From Meandrina meandrites (Eukaryota > Cnidaria > Anthozoa > Scleractinia > Meandrinidae): DNA of 64,000 nucleotides. Positions 24,270-36,265 of the stretch are shown in pieces (positions within the stretch are counted from its first letter, which is position 1; each line of letters opens with the position of its first letter). Under the pieces are notes generated by a model. It searched no databases and was not told the DNA's origin. It saw only the letters and a list, made by a program, of their open reading frames with translations. Location of the stretch: contig OY855903.1 of NCBI GenBank assembly GCA_963693305.1, positions 32,021,598 to 32,085,597 on the forward strand, written 5' to 3'. A program made the translations under genes and the position numbers.

Positions 24270-27200
24270 ATGTACCCACTGGGTACTATTTTTCTCTCTT
24301 TTTTGTCTCAAACATTGTTTTAATTATGGATACTTGGCAAACTGAATGTTCGAACGTTGTGAACGCACGTTATACGTTTCAACTCCTTATGAGTTTCTGG
24401 TGCAATAAAAGATAAAAATCATTAAGAATAAATACGTTTTTCCAAAAGGAAAGTTTTGAGTTGAGATTTAAAAGATCTTAAATATTTTTATGAATGGATA
24501 AAAACAGGCAATGACTCTTGACCGTATATGGGCATCATGACAATTTGGTGAATGAAGTACAGTATATGCATGAATTGTATGCAATACTTAGCTCTTACTA
24601 ACCAAGCAGGAGGTCTGTATGGGAAAATCTTGACCGAGGTCGCGAATACACACCAAATGCACGACCAAGGTCAAGAGTGCTTTTAAGTTCTGGCCTTGCA
24701 ATTTCTTTGCAAATTCACCTCTAGCTGATATGTGATTTCGTGCCTGTTTACTGAACAAAAATTTGCGAGTTTTGCTGGTTCTTTTTATCTTTTTTTGCGT
24801 CAAGCTTTTTGGTGTTTTCACTTATTATTTTTTAGCAAAAACAGGTCAACGTTTTTTCATTTTCTAGATGGGAAAATCTAGCCTGTGATCAATATCGATT
24901 TTAGCCAATCAAATTTACAAATTTGGTAGTTCCCAGTCTTTGTGAGACATGGCTATATAATTAATGGATATAATACATCTATGGTGCAAATTGAAATGAA
25001 AATTGTGTAAACAAACTAATATGCTTTAACAGACTTTAATTGAGATCCTTACAAACCAAAGCAAACTTGCACAAACATTAATTGTTAAGAACACGGTGCA
25101 ACAATGAAAACAGTAAGCCGGGCGTCAAGTACAAAAAGCTAAAATGCTTGTGAACAATTATTCACAATCTCATTTGTTGAGTACTAGCACTGTGTCTTAA
25201 ATACAACCATACATTATGTAATGTAGCTGGTGAACAAATTTGGGTAGAAATGATACTTTTGAAATTAACATTTGACCCAATGTTTTGTAGTAGCGCAGCT
25301 ACATAACAATTGAAATAGAAGGTGAATGTAAACGGTGTTACTTCATGATTTGTTGAGGCACTTTGACTTCTGCTTCAAAACTTTTTGAGCCATTTGAAAA
25401 ATTTGGAGTCAGAGTAGATGCTGCAACCACTTGCACCATTTTGACAAAGGCAAGCTGATGAAAGTTTTATTTCTGTGTAATTGTGGCAAATTAGTACAAA
25501 AAGTGGCTTCTTGACAAATTTTGAGAACCTTTTAAAATTGTGTAGGTTTGAGTGCAATCCATCTGAAACAGCTCTAACCATATGCAAAATGTTTGTGATG
25601 TTCAGCTCCCTTTGGGCTGGTGATTCATTTCAACCTGTTTTACTGTCCTGACAATGCATAATCTCTACAGTGACCAGCATATCCTCATCATTATCATCAT
25701 CATCATCATCACGATCATCAATCTATGTTTAAATATAAAAGCCACGTTAACAACAGAAGTGGTCTTCCTAAAAATCATATTCTTGGTTTGCATGTCATGT
25801 CATAAAGTTGTAAACTCAAAGCTGCGAGGTCCTCTGAATTTATATCTACACTAGGTTGAAGATGACCTGGAAAAAACCTTCTTGCAAGTTTTCGGTCTTG
25901 TTTATTAAGAGTGTAAGGTAGGGCTGGGTGTTTTCTCTGTTGATAGTTGTAGCCTTGAGAACATTGTGAATTTGGAACAAATTTGATCACTAGATTAAAA
26001 GTGTGCCCATTTATCATGAAACATGTACTTGCTATACTATGTGCTCTTTGACATTGTTGCGATACATTTATGTTGTATTTCACACTTTGCTTTCTCTCGT
26101 TGTTTGCTCTCATGCAGCATAAAGTAAACGGTTTAAATAATTAGGCTTCTTGAAGCTTTAAAGTTTAAGGAATTATGTTACATACAAGGTCAACCAGATA
26201 AGATAGTCAACCAATAGGGAAATTTGAAAACTCATGTTTAGTTCTATAATTTCAGGGGAAATGACTGATAACAACAGCCGAAATAAAAACCTTTTGCATT
26301 CAGTGTTGACAATTAATATTGACTTGCAGATAATGAATAACGATGAATTTTTGACCATATATGGCATCATGACAATTTGGTGAATTATGTATATGCATGT
26401 ATTGTATTAATACATGCATATAATACATCTTCACCGTTATCTGTACAGCCTGTATAAACTAGTATTTTATAATTTTACATTCCCATTGCCAGGTCATTTG
26501 AAGGGATTCTGCTCTTCAGTGACATCTTTGTTATGTGAAGTGAGCCAGTCATTCACCTTCCCAAAGGTTGCATTGAATTCGAAAAAGGAAATTCCAGATG
26601 CTGCCAACACAATAGCAGGCAGAAGTGAAGCACAGAACATACATATGAGATACGTATGTATCACTAGTCACTAACCACTGTTTCTGGAAATTCAAACAAT
26701 CAGGGTTTCCTGTGGGGAGCCTGCTTGCAGGCGAGGAAATTAGCGAGTACAAAATCATGGATCACTCTCCCAGCGATTCACTTGTAGAGTAAGCGTCACA
26801 TGTAGCACAATTCCTTAAATCTTCCTTATTTATAGTTTCTATTCCATACGCAATGGCATATAACTACGGTTCTGTTTGAGAACATCCTGGCTTTATGTCA
26901 CAGCAAATTTTGCTGAGGTTCATGGCTATCCTGAGCAAGCATGTTAAACAAACTGTTGAGGTGAACGCGGTTAAGCAAATGATTGATGCTTTGCATCATT
27001 TTGTTCGTAGGAGTTGTTAACTGCATTCAGATTCCTTTGATAGTGCTATGTGTTGATACAAAAGTACAGCAAGATGATTATTTGAAATATCTTCCACTAT
27101 GCTGTGATTTCTGTTTTTTTCAATCTCAAGCTAAATTTGTTCACCTTCAACAATTCTCTGGTCTACTATATATTGTTAATTTCAAGCTCGCCCTCCTGTT

Positions 27201-27300
27201 CCACGTCATAGTCTTGAAAGAATGGGCTACTGTATCTTGATTGCCAAAATATTAGTTTCTAAATTCAGGGTGCCACTTATCTGCCGGGGCAGTTTATTTG
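24270..27300. other. Mostly non-coding, with scattered repeat pieces
   Basis: A short segment with 'CATCATGACAATTTGGTGAAT' occurs at about 24533-24590 and again at 26366-26410. A piece with 'GGGAAAATCTTGACCGAGG' at about 24618-24690 looks like an interspersed repeat. An imperfect ATC microsatellite lies at 25685-25720. The 25775-26113 minus frame (112 aa) contains the repeat-derived word 'RKHPALPY' also seen near 7260, so it is probably repeat sequence and not a gene. Confidence 0.45.
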
Positions 27301-27309
27301 CAGGTGTTT

Positions 27310-27565
27310 ACTATAACTGCGACACTACGGACCACGGTGGCAGGAGAAATTAAATATTTATCTCACTAGTTATGAAAATTGAAACTAACTGTGACAACAC
27401 GGCCCGTGGTGGCAAAATGACTTAAATTTTTTATCTCATTATTTAAGAAATTCAAACTAACTGTGACACCACGGACCAGAGTCACAAGAGAAATTAAATG
27501 TAAATCTCATTATTTAAGAAATTCAAACTAACTGTGACACCACAGACCAGGGTGGCAGGAAGTGA
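27310..27565 (+). repeat. ~70-bp tandem repeat, about 3.5 units
   Basis: Successive units start with ACTGYGACAMYACGGMCC and continue with GTGGCAGGAG/GTGGCAAAAT, an AT-rich stretch and 'CTCATTATTTAAGAAATTCA'. Unit starts lie near 27316, 27388, 27461 and 27532. The last two full units are the most alike. Confidence 0.75.
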
Positions 27566-27832
27566 ACCTTGCACTTTTAGAATGGACCGCTATTGTAAAA
27601 TTACTCCAGATTTTCTAAGTTCAGTTAAATTTCGGCCATGCCGTTCTCAAATTTGTTGCTGCCTAATTTCCCCTTCATTATCCTGTTTGAATTCAAGAAC
27701 GTGCATCTCATTCTTGAAAACATGGTATTCCTTAAGGGTTCTTTTCAATATCTCTGGAATTTGAATCTGTCTACAAGCTTTGGCTGCAGTGACCATGTTT
27801 TTTTCATTGGCTCAACTCTTCATAAAACATAG

Positions 27833-29315
27833 GCACGCTAAGCGTGCAGGAGTTATTTTTTCAATTGATTGGGTGGCTTGGGGTAGAACTGGGTATTAGT
27901 CCTGTTGGGATGGTTTATTGAGTTATTTTTTCAAAAAAATAACTCTTAGTCGGCGCGATGGACCGTGTAGTCAGTCAGTCAGTCAGTCAGTCAGTGGAGT
28001 ATGTTTGTATCTCACACCAATCAGGTTTGAGGTACTATCAGAACCAATGAAATTGCAGTTTATAAAGGGGAAGTAATCTGACACTTGTAAGGAAGCGATT
28101 TCATTGGAAGATTTTCAATTTGTAGGAGGCAGAATTGGTGAGTTGTGAATTAATCCTGGATTTGAAACGCTCACCTGCTTACAACGCACACGCCGCCAGC
28201 AAAAGACCCAACACTAAATAGTTATTCAAGCGTTCCTTTAGGACGGGTTAGTTTCGCTGACCGTAGAAGAAATTGTATAAAGCATTTGCATAAAGCAGAT
28301 TTGAGGAATAATGTTCTCATTGTGATGTTAATACTGTGTCATAAAAATGGCAAGGAATCTTCTTCAGAGTGTGTTGTGGCCTCTTGTTTTAAGAGTTCGT
28401 GACAAGGAAACTTCTTAAATTTAATACTGCTTGAGACTCCGTGTTGCCAACTGAAAACCGCAATTAATTTAATTAGTCTCTTTAGCGTCTTGCTCCGGCG
28501 ATTAGCTGACTCTCGGGCAAGTAGCGTTTATGTTTATACCTTAAACACACCACGTTTAGACATTTAATTAACGGGATGGGTATTGACTTTAAAATGGTTT
28601 TGCTTTTAAAATTAACTACGATCGATAGCGGCAACAGGCTAGAATAAGAGCATGTCATTCCGTGACAGTTTGATAACTAAAATTAATTAGTTCTTGTTCC
28701 TGTCTGTTGAATGAAAACACTAATGACAGAAAACAAATACTCCAGGTTTAGTACACCTTCAAAGCTTTCCTAAAAATATAGCTTTTGATTTGATTCGTTT
28801 ATTACTTCGTTTGTTACTTTTCGATTACTCAATGGAGACATGGTGTTTTCAAGAAAAACAAAAGTGTCATGTTACACAAGTGAGATAAACAAAAGTGTCA
28901 TGTTACACGCGTTTTAAAAAAACAAAGGTATCATTTTACAGTGTTTGACAAAAACACAAAAGTATCCTGTAACAAACAAAAGTATCGCGTTACGGTTGTA
29001 AAAGAGCTAGCAACAAAATAAGCGCTAACAGAATAAGCCATTTCGTGACATTTTGACAATTAAATTAGTTCTCGTTTTTCTAAATGATAAAAATTTACTA
29101 TTGAACGAAACAGTTTTGACGTAACAAATTGCACATAAAAATTATTTTGTCTGCAACATTTTTTTTTCAAAAAATGCCCCTTAGTCGTAGCAAGGGGTTA
29201 TGTAGTTAGTGATGCACCATGCACAAATAGCTCAACCATTCCAACAGGACTAACACCCAGTACACACCAAGCAACCCAATCAATTGAAAAAATAACTCAT
29301 GCACGCTTAGCGTGC
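27833..29315 (+). mobile_element. Hairpin-ended element family, copy B with both terminal palindromes
   Basis: This copy is the most complete for this subfamily. The palindromes GCACGCTAAGCGTGC (27833-27847) and GCACGCTTAGCGTGC (29301-29315) sit at the two ends. Each is followed inwards by ~70 bp of inverted matching sequence ('GAGTTATTTTTTCAATTGAT', 'CTTGGGGT', 'CCTGTTGGGATGGTT'). The total is 1483 bp. An AGTC microsatellite (27968-27996) and hairpins at about 27919-27948 and 29160-29183 lie inside. It is inverted relative to copy A. No transposase was found, so it is probably non-autonomous. Confidence 0.65.
27968..27996 (+). repeat. (AGTC)n microsatellite
   Basis: About seven tandem AGTC units just inside the end of element copy B. 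Copy A has only unrepeated AGTC-like sequence at the matching position, so the repeat expanded after the copies separated. Confidence 0.85.
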
Positions 29316-29339
29316 CTATGTTTTCATGGGTTGAGCTAT

Positions 29340-30775
29340 TTGTGCATGGTTCATGTGCATGGTCCAAGAGCTACTTTTGGAAAAATAACTCAAAAACAAT
29401 TTAAAAAGAAATTGTGCAAATGTTCTAAAATTAGGCTGCTTTCCCTTGTAAATATGACTGTGGTGTGCAACCGATCGATCGAACCATACTGTTGAAGACA
29501 AAAAATACGTCAGTAATTTCTTCAAACGTAAACAGAAAAAAAATATCTGGTAGTCACTTTTAAGGTTACCTTGATGTTTAACTATCCATCCCCTTTCATT
29601 CCAAGCCGAAAAAAAACTGCTAAGTACATCAAAACATGGATTGAAAACTGTTGACAACATTTACCGTAAACATGATCACAAAATCGCAAACACGCTCACT
29701 AAGAAAGCCAAATTGACCCAGAAATTGCAAACGAATAGCCAGATGGAACAAGAACAAAGTATTCTCGGGTTTCTGAAATGGCTCCATTATTTTCATCATC
29801 AATATAAAACAGAAACCTTTCTGCAAGCAAGGACGACTTTCTTTCGATGAACGCGAGAAACAAACAACTCTAGTCACCAGTGCATTTCGGCCAAATCACG
29901 TGACGATTTTACTTGGACTGGTACAATATGTAATTTCGCAACCAGAAGCAGAAACGTGCCCTAACTTGTAAGCGTAACATGATCAGTACCGATATTCCCA
30001 CGGCCGTGCTAAAAATAGCTGTCGATGAAGTTGTGTGACACGCTTGACTGCACATCCAAAAAGCTAGTTTTCTTTTCAGCCGTTGTTTTTTGCGTGACGA
30101 GCCCAAACAATGGCTGTAAAGGAGACTACCAAAAAGCTGGCTGTCTTTTTTTTTCTTTTGCCTATGAGTAAACGTACATGTAGCTGCAACCGCTTTGGGT
30201 TGGGAATATTAAATACACTAAAAAGGTATTGCGTCAGCCATGGAATGTGCTGACGTTGCAGCTTTCACTTTCGGTACGTGACAAACAAGATTATGTTTAC
30301 TTTGCATGTTTATTTCGCCAGAAGCGACGGTCGTTAATTTGTTTGCAATTTTGCGACTATTTCTTGTCGGTTTAGCCAGTTGAAGTGAATATTTTGGCTG
30401 TTTCATCGAGGCGAGTTCAGAGATCTGAAGAAAATAAATTTGGCCGATGTAAACACTTGCAAGCATTACGTCATTGGTACGGAAATAACCGCATTGCACC
30501 GCCGTACTACTAAAGATAGCCATCAACAATCGGATGCGAAGCTTGAAATGTGAGACTCGCACAATGACTACTATACCTTCCTGCGGCCCTGAAAACGATT
30601 CATATATACAAGCCACAATTCGATTGGTCCTTGATAGAATCCCAAATCTGATTGGTGTGAAATACATACATGAATGATCCACCCAACCAACATCCAACAT
30701 CCAACATCCACCCACTTAATAGCCAAATACGTCTTCACGCCGACTAAGAGTTATTTTTTTTCAAAAAAATAACTC
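29340..30775 (-). mobile_element. Hairpin-ended element family, copy D (internally deleted)
   Basis: It matches copy C in reverse. The 82-aa frame at 29629-29877 (minus) corresponds to 20247-20495 of copy C, and the 30218-30715 minus frame overlaps the 19622-19942 frame. The middle of copy C (about 18790-19600) is absent. The right end is the hairpin AAGAGTTATTTTTT...AAAAATAACTC at about 30747-30775. It directly abuts copy B on the left. Confidence 0.6.
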
Positions 30776-31239
30776 AAATATTCCTTTGTACTTACGTTTT
30801 CAGCCTTCTGCCATAAAGACGCTGTAGAAAAAAACACTAACCCTTACGAACATTACACAGAGCAAAACAAACTATCAAACCATCAAACAACCGTGTGTTC
30901 TTGAAATAAGGTTGACAAGTCACAATTTTTGTGAAAGCGTGAAAGCGCACGATCGGGCCATTCTGAGAAAACCGCACAATGGCAACAATATAATAAAACA
31001 AAGACTACAAAGACAATGTAGTGCTCATTAGTCAGCTTTAGTCGTCCTGGAAAGGGGCTTCATATAATAATCTCTCATGAATAATATCATGAAATAAGTC
31101 AGATAAATACCTGGAACGTCGGTATTTATCCATATGTATATGGCTTAATACAATAAAATCCTAGTCCATACTTTCGGCAGCTTGTTTTGAATGCATATAT
31201 TGGCTTCTTGGTCGGTGCATCAAAAACGGAAAAAACAAC
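30776..31239. other. Spacer between element copies, no gene seen
   Basis: AT-rich sequence without a credible frame. A short palindromic pair 'GTATTTATCC' / 'GGATAAATAC'-like words occurs near 31105-31135. Confidence 0.5.
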
Positions 31240-33074
31240 CTGTTTATTATAAATTTTGACAATATGGTTTCTGAAATGGCTCCATCATTTTCATCATCAA
31301 TATAAAACAGAAACCTTTCTGCAAGCAAGGGCGAGTTTCTTTCGACGAACGCGAGAAACAAACAACTCTAGTCACCAGTGCATTTCGGCCAAACCACGTG
31401 ACGATTTTACTTGCACTGGTACAGAAACGTGCCCTAACTTGTAAGCGTAACATCATCAGTACCGATATTCCCACGGCCGTGCTAAAAATAGCTGTCGATG
31501 AAGTTGTGTGACATGCTTGACTGCACATCCAAAAAGCTAGTTTTCTTTTCAGCCGTTGTTTTTTGCGTGACGAGCCCAAACAATGGCTGCAAAGGGGACT
31601 ACTAAAAAGCTGGCTGTCTTTTTTTTTCTTTTGCCTATGAGTAAACGTAACTGCAACCGCTTTGCATTGGGAATATTAAATACACTAAAAAGGTATTGCT
31701 CCAGCCATGGAATGCGCTGAGGTTGCAGCTTCGCTTTCGGTACGTGACAAACAAGATTATTTTTACTTTGCATGTTTATTTCGTCAGAAGCAACGGTCGT
31801 TAATTTGTTTGCAATTTTGCGACTATTTCTTGTCGGTTTAGCCAGTTGAAGTGAATCTTTTGGCTGTTTCATCGAGGCGAGTTCAGAGCTCTGAAGAAAA
31901 TAAATATTGCGGACGTAAACACTTGCAAGCATTACGTCATTGGTATGGAAATAACCGCATTGCACCGCCGTTCTACATTCGGATGCAAAGCTTGAAATTC
32001 GAGACTCGCACAACGACTACTATACCTTCCTATGGCCCTCACTCGTGGCACAAATGATGATTTTGTCTTGCTGTGCCATGCAACCACGTTGTCAAAACAC
32101 CTAATTTAATATTTGCCAAGCAGACAAAACGTGCCCTTGTAACATCATCACGTCATGAGCTTTTCAAACGTTCATACAATAAATAACTCATGACCGCCCA
32201 TGTGAAGTCCTACTATTCCTAAGCAGGAAACGTCGAACCGTCTCCGGCCACATTCCAACCTCACGAAAATACCTATTATTTGGCAACTCTTGAACCCAAA
32301 TAAACCCACATGCCTCAACCTATTACAAATACGTTATTCTTTGGGGGAAAACCTTGAGAGGTTTATGGTCGCTCGTGTTATTACTTAGCCAAAGCTCCTA
32401 CTAATGCTATACTTTTAACCGAGAGAAAACAGTTTAAACACTGCGCAATTAGAATCTCGAAGATTTCTCGTTTAATTTCTTTAACACTCGCCCTTACAAA
32501 CAACCCACAGTGCGTCAGTTTGTTCTCATTTGGGGACCAAAACAAAACGTTGAGCAAAGACACAACACTGACATAAAAAATGGAAGTCACAACATTTAAT
32601 TTATTCTCAACACACATATTTATTCTACTCAAAAACATCATAAATTGTAAATGAAGTGGTCAACAAATACTATACCCATATTCTGTCATCAACTGAACTA
32701 GTTAATTCCGTAAACCAAGAGAATCACCTTCACCACCATCAAATTTCCAAACACTTTTCGGTTTCAGAACCCACACACAATGTTCTCACCCAAAGCTACA
32801 TAAAAATCAAGAACTGGAAAAGAAACTTCAGACCAACATGGCCCAATAAGGTCGAATGTATAGCAAAACAAAAATGGCCGTACCTTGAACCCAAAACAAA
32901 TATTCATAAAAACAATCCATATATGCAAGCTGCCATTTCATTGGACCTTGATAGAATCCCAAATCTGATTGGTGTGAAATACATACATGAATGATCCACC
33001 GAACCATCCATCCACTTAATAGCCAAATACGTTTTCATGCCGACTAAAAGTTATTTTTTTGAAAAAAATAACTC
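31240..33074 (-). mobile_element. Hairpin-ended element family, copy E (one end truncated)
   Basis: It matches copy C in reverse from about C:20340 to C:18580 and includes the middle section missing from copy D (for example 'AACCCACACACAATGTTCTC' at 32767). Frames 31549-32013 (minus) and 32656-32994 (plus) correspond to frames in copy C but differ by small indels. The intact end is the hairpin AAGTTATTTTTTTGAAAAAAATAACTC at about 33048-33074. The opposite end, which should carry the second hairpin, is missing. Confidence 0.6.
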
Positions 33075-33077
33075 AAA

Positions 33078-33159
33078 AAGTAAGCCTGTTATTTTTAGGC
33101 ACCTCAGGGATATGTGATTTATTCACGTTGGGTTGCACCCTCGGTAAATAAATCACATT

Positions 33160-33190
<31 letters not shown>
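33078..33190. repeat. 113-bp foldback hairpin
   Basis: AAGTAAGCCTGTTATTTTTA at the left end is mirrored by TAAAAATAACCCTTACTT at the right end. Further pairing of 'GGCACCTCAGGGATATGTGA' with the matching right-arm block leaves a loop of about 20 nt. It lies 3 bp from the hairpin end of element copy E. It looks like a miniature foldback element. Confidence 0.7.
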
Positions 33191-33191
<1 letters not shown>

Positions 33192-34465
33192 AAATACATA
33201 ATTTCTAGATTGTGAATTAGATTATGTTCTTTTTTAAATTAAAATGTGTCATCCTCGGCTGTCCTCCCTGTTACCATCGCAACATTGATATCAGCCCATT
33301 TTGCTAAGATTAACTTCTTTTGTTCAGCTTGTATCTGTTCATATTTTTGGTATTGTACTCAATTCTACAAACCATCTATAAATCTCATATATTCACTACA
33401 AAAATTTAAATCTTCACACACAGTTTGTCCAGATTTCCTGTGTTGCGAGCACATGAAAAAATACACGAGGGATGCTGTTATTCTAGGAAGAGAAAAAATA
33501 ATCATCAAACTTATTTGGAATAAAGTTTAGGTCAAGAATAATTAAGTCAATCTCTCTCCATTCTAGATATCAATTTGTGGATCGTGGCAATAATGTTAGT
33601 GTAATCAGTCTGTAGTGATGGACAAGGCAACTTCGTTGCTCTTTGCCCGGCAACAATGAGTGAAGGTGGTGCCTTCATGAAACCCCTGCCTTTTAGAGCA
33701 GCTAATACGTGGCAAGGTCTGAGGCGAGATCTTTAAATTTGCCACGGGGGACCGGGAACCCTCCTTCTTTTCAATAACTATTTGTGTGTTCCATATTGAA
33801 CAACATTAAAGTAATGTAATATCATCCATTGTTATTTGCCTTTTTCAGGATTAAAACCAGTCGTAGAGTTTGCACAAAGTTACAGACACAGACATAAATG
33901 GACAAGCAGATTGTTAATTAATTTCTTCATTTAATGTAAGGACACAGGACGTGTCTAATGATAACATCTTTGGATGACTGTGGAATATCCCACGAGTCAC
34001 TTGTATTCTCTCCATATACACACAATCTTTAGGCAAAAGAAGAAAATACAGGTGAGAAGTGGGATGTTCCATGGCGTGCTACACAAGTGTCGCAAAACTG
34101 TTTTATGCCATGCAATTGAAAATATGCTCACTAAATTTTGACGGGAAAAAATTGCAGCATACGATGGGAAGGTTAAGTTTAATACAGTCAAATATACGAC
34201 AGCTTTTGTGTATTCTGATTAGCTGTATTTTCTGTGGCATGGTATATAAAACCGTGTAGCATACATGATGCAGGGAGATCAGGCAGATGTTGATAAGCTG
34301 ACCAAAAACCTGTCAAGGTGGGGGTTTAGGTATTTTCCACAACAACACGTTACTTTCCTTTGAGATTTCCCTTAACCTGAGGGCACACACACAAACAGAC
34401 ATTTCCTATGAAGAAAGGGTTGATAGGCTCACAGATCGATTGATCTGGTCAAGGAAACAGTCAAC
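33191..34465. other. Non-coding stretch
   Basis: Frames at 33246-33530 (+) and 34059-34259 (+) have no recognisable family and no supporting splice or homology signal. I see no repeat boundary. Confidence 0.45.
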
Positions 34466-34469
34466 AAAA

Positions 34470-34790
34470 AAGTAAAAAAGTCCACTTTTCGTTCTCGATT
34501 TTTTCTGACTTTTCCTTGTGTTATTTCTCTAATTTTACCGACTTTTTTGCAATCTCCTTTCTGACTTGTTTTCCGACTTTCCAACTTTTCGCGAAGGTTT
34601 TCTCCACTATTATCCAACCTTTTTCCCGCGTTTTTTGTTGAATTTTATCCGAATTTTTTCCATTTTCACAACCTTTTATCGACCATTGTCTGACCTTTTC
34701 GCACGCTTATTTCTCGATTTTTCCCATTTGTTCTGACTTTTTCTCGACTATATTTCTGACTTTTATCTCGATTGTTTTTCTTGAATGCTT
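34470..34790. repeat. Degenerate pyrimidine-rich tandem array
   Basis: Short T-rich words of the type CTGACTTTT, TCTCGATTTTT and CCGACTTTT recur irregularly about every 12-25 bp. The strand bias is extreme: T and C on this strand, hence a lysine/arginine/glutamate-rich minus frame at 34429-34617 that I regard as an artefact. It lies immediately outside the 6.6-kb transposon. Confidence 0.55.
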
Positions 34791-34824
34791 AAATTATTGT
34801 TTTTGTTTTAAAACTAAACTTTAA

Positions 34825-35868
34825 GAGGCAGTCGCCATAATTCCGGTCTGCTGAATTTTGGATCGAGAACACAATTTCCTTTAAAGTTTGCCAACGGGTC
34901 TATCTTGATTCAAAAGTAAATTAAATCACCTTAGTTTCTGCAAATATCGCAAAATAATTTTTTTATGAATTTTTTTCGATTTGACCACGACTGGCCTAGT
35001 TTTAGCAATGGCGACAAGTAAAAATTGGAAAATTGTCGAGGTCACCACTTCAAAATAGTCAAATTTCAGGAATTGTTTTAGCTTTCCTGGATTAAATTGG
35101 TCCTTTATTTGTACAAAGCACACGATTTCGGTTCGTTTAAAAGAAACTTACAAAACGAAATAATTTTTTGTTTGCAGCCTACTTCGCCATAAACGCCAAC
35201 GGCTCAAAAATGCACATTTTCAACCTGCCATTGCGCATAAGTCCAACTACTTCCGCGTAATATTTGTATCCATACCAACTAAAAAGAAGTCAAAGAGCAT
35301 GGAAATGTAAAAATATGTTGTGGTTTAAGCGAACTTTTAGCGCAGCCAGGCAGCAACTTTGCTGTTGTTGCGAACATGTTTATTTACACTGACACAGGAA
35401 AGTCGCTCACGCGAAACGAATTCAGCATGAATAACACTATATTTTGAAAACGTCCTAGCTTAACAAAACTTTTAAATAACAGCTGACACAACAAAACATC
35501 ATTTAAGACCCGAAAACCTCAACACCAAGTCAAAAATATATATACTGTCGCCTACCTGCAAGACAACTGCACAAGGTCAAGTCCGCCACGTAATTAGATT
35601 TCGCATTCCTTTCTGATTTTCGTCGACCATAGTATCCGCAGAAAGTTTCAAATGGAAAACATAAAACACTTTGCACATACATCAGTATTGTACCACATGA
35701 TTTTGATAATCAAAACAAATGAAGGAAAGTAGCGCGCAACACATTCGAAGAAATTAACCGAACACAATTGATCGGCCTGAACTTGAAAGTTGCGTCACGC
35801 AATCTAATCTAACCACGTTATGAGCCAACTGAAGAATTATTCGCCAAGAATTGACTGTATAAAAATAT
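34825..35868 (+). repeat. Left terminal inverted repeat of the TTAA-flanked element
   Basis: It matches 40343-41407 in reverse complement, with scattered substitutions and short indels. The inner boundary is near 'GAATTGACTGTA' (35858), facing 'TACAGTCAATTATTG' (40349). Confidence 0.75.
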
Positions 35869-36199
35869 TGGTTGTAAATATTTTTTCACTGATACTGTAC
35901 TGTCCTCGTGTATAACAATTTAATAGAAACCAACCTTGCGAATTTTGTTCATGCGAAACGAATAACATGAATAACACGATATTATATTTCGCATCTCGAG
36001 TCTACAAAACTAGGAAAAAACTTCTAACTAGGAGCTAACACAATGAACATCATTTCCGAAACAAACTCTAACAAGGCAGTTGAAAAAGTCTGAATAAATA
36101 TTGCCGCTTTTCAGTGAGTCATCCATCACTTAGCCCCCTTTTTATATTTACTACTCGTGTTTTGTTTGTAAACTGATATAAACTGATTCTCTTTTAAAG

Positions 36200-36265
36200 A
36201 CACCAGGATAAGTATTTTAAAGAATTATTCTAATTATTATTCTAAAGAATTATTCTAAAGAATTA
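36200..36265 (+). repeat. Short AT-rich tandem repeat
   Basis: Three to four tandem copies of a TAAAGAATTATTC-type 13-bp word inside the TTAA-flanked element. Confidence 0.65.

Noticed and set aside
25775..26113. 112-aa minus frame as a host gene
   Set aside because: Part of it is a repeat word also found near 7260, and there is no further support.
34429..34617. Lysine/arginine/glutamate-rich 62-aa minus frame
   Set aside because: Composition is fully explained by the pyrimidine-rich tandem array on the other strand.
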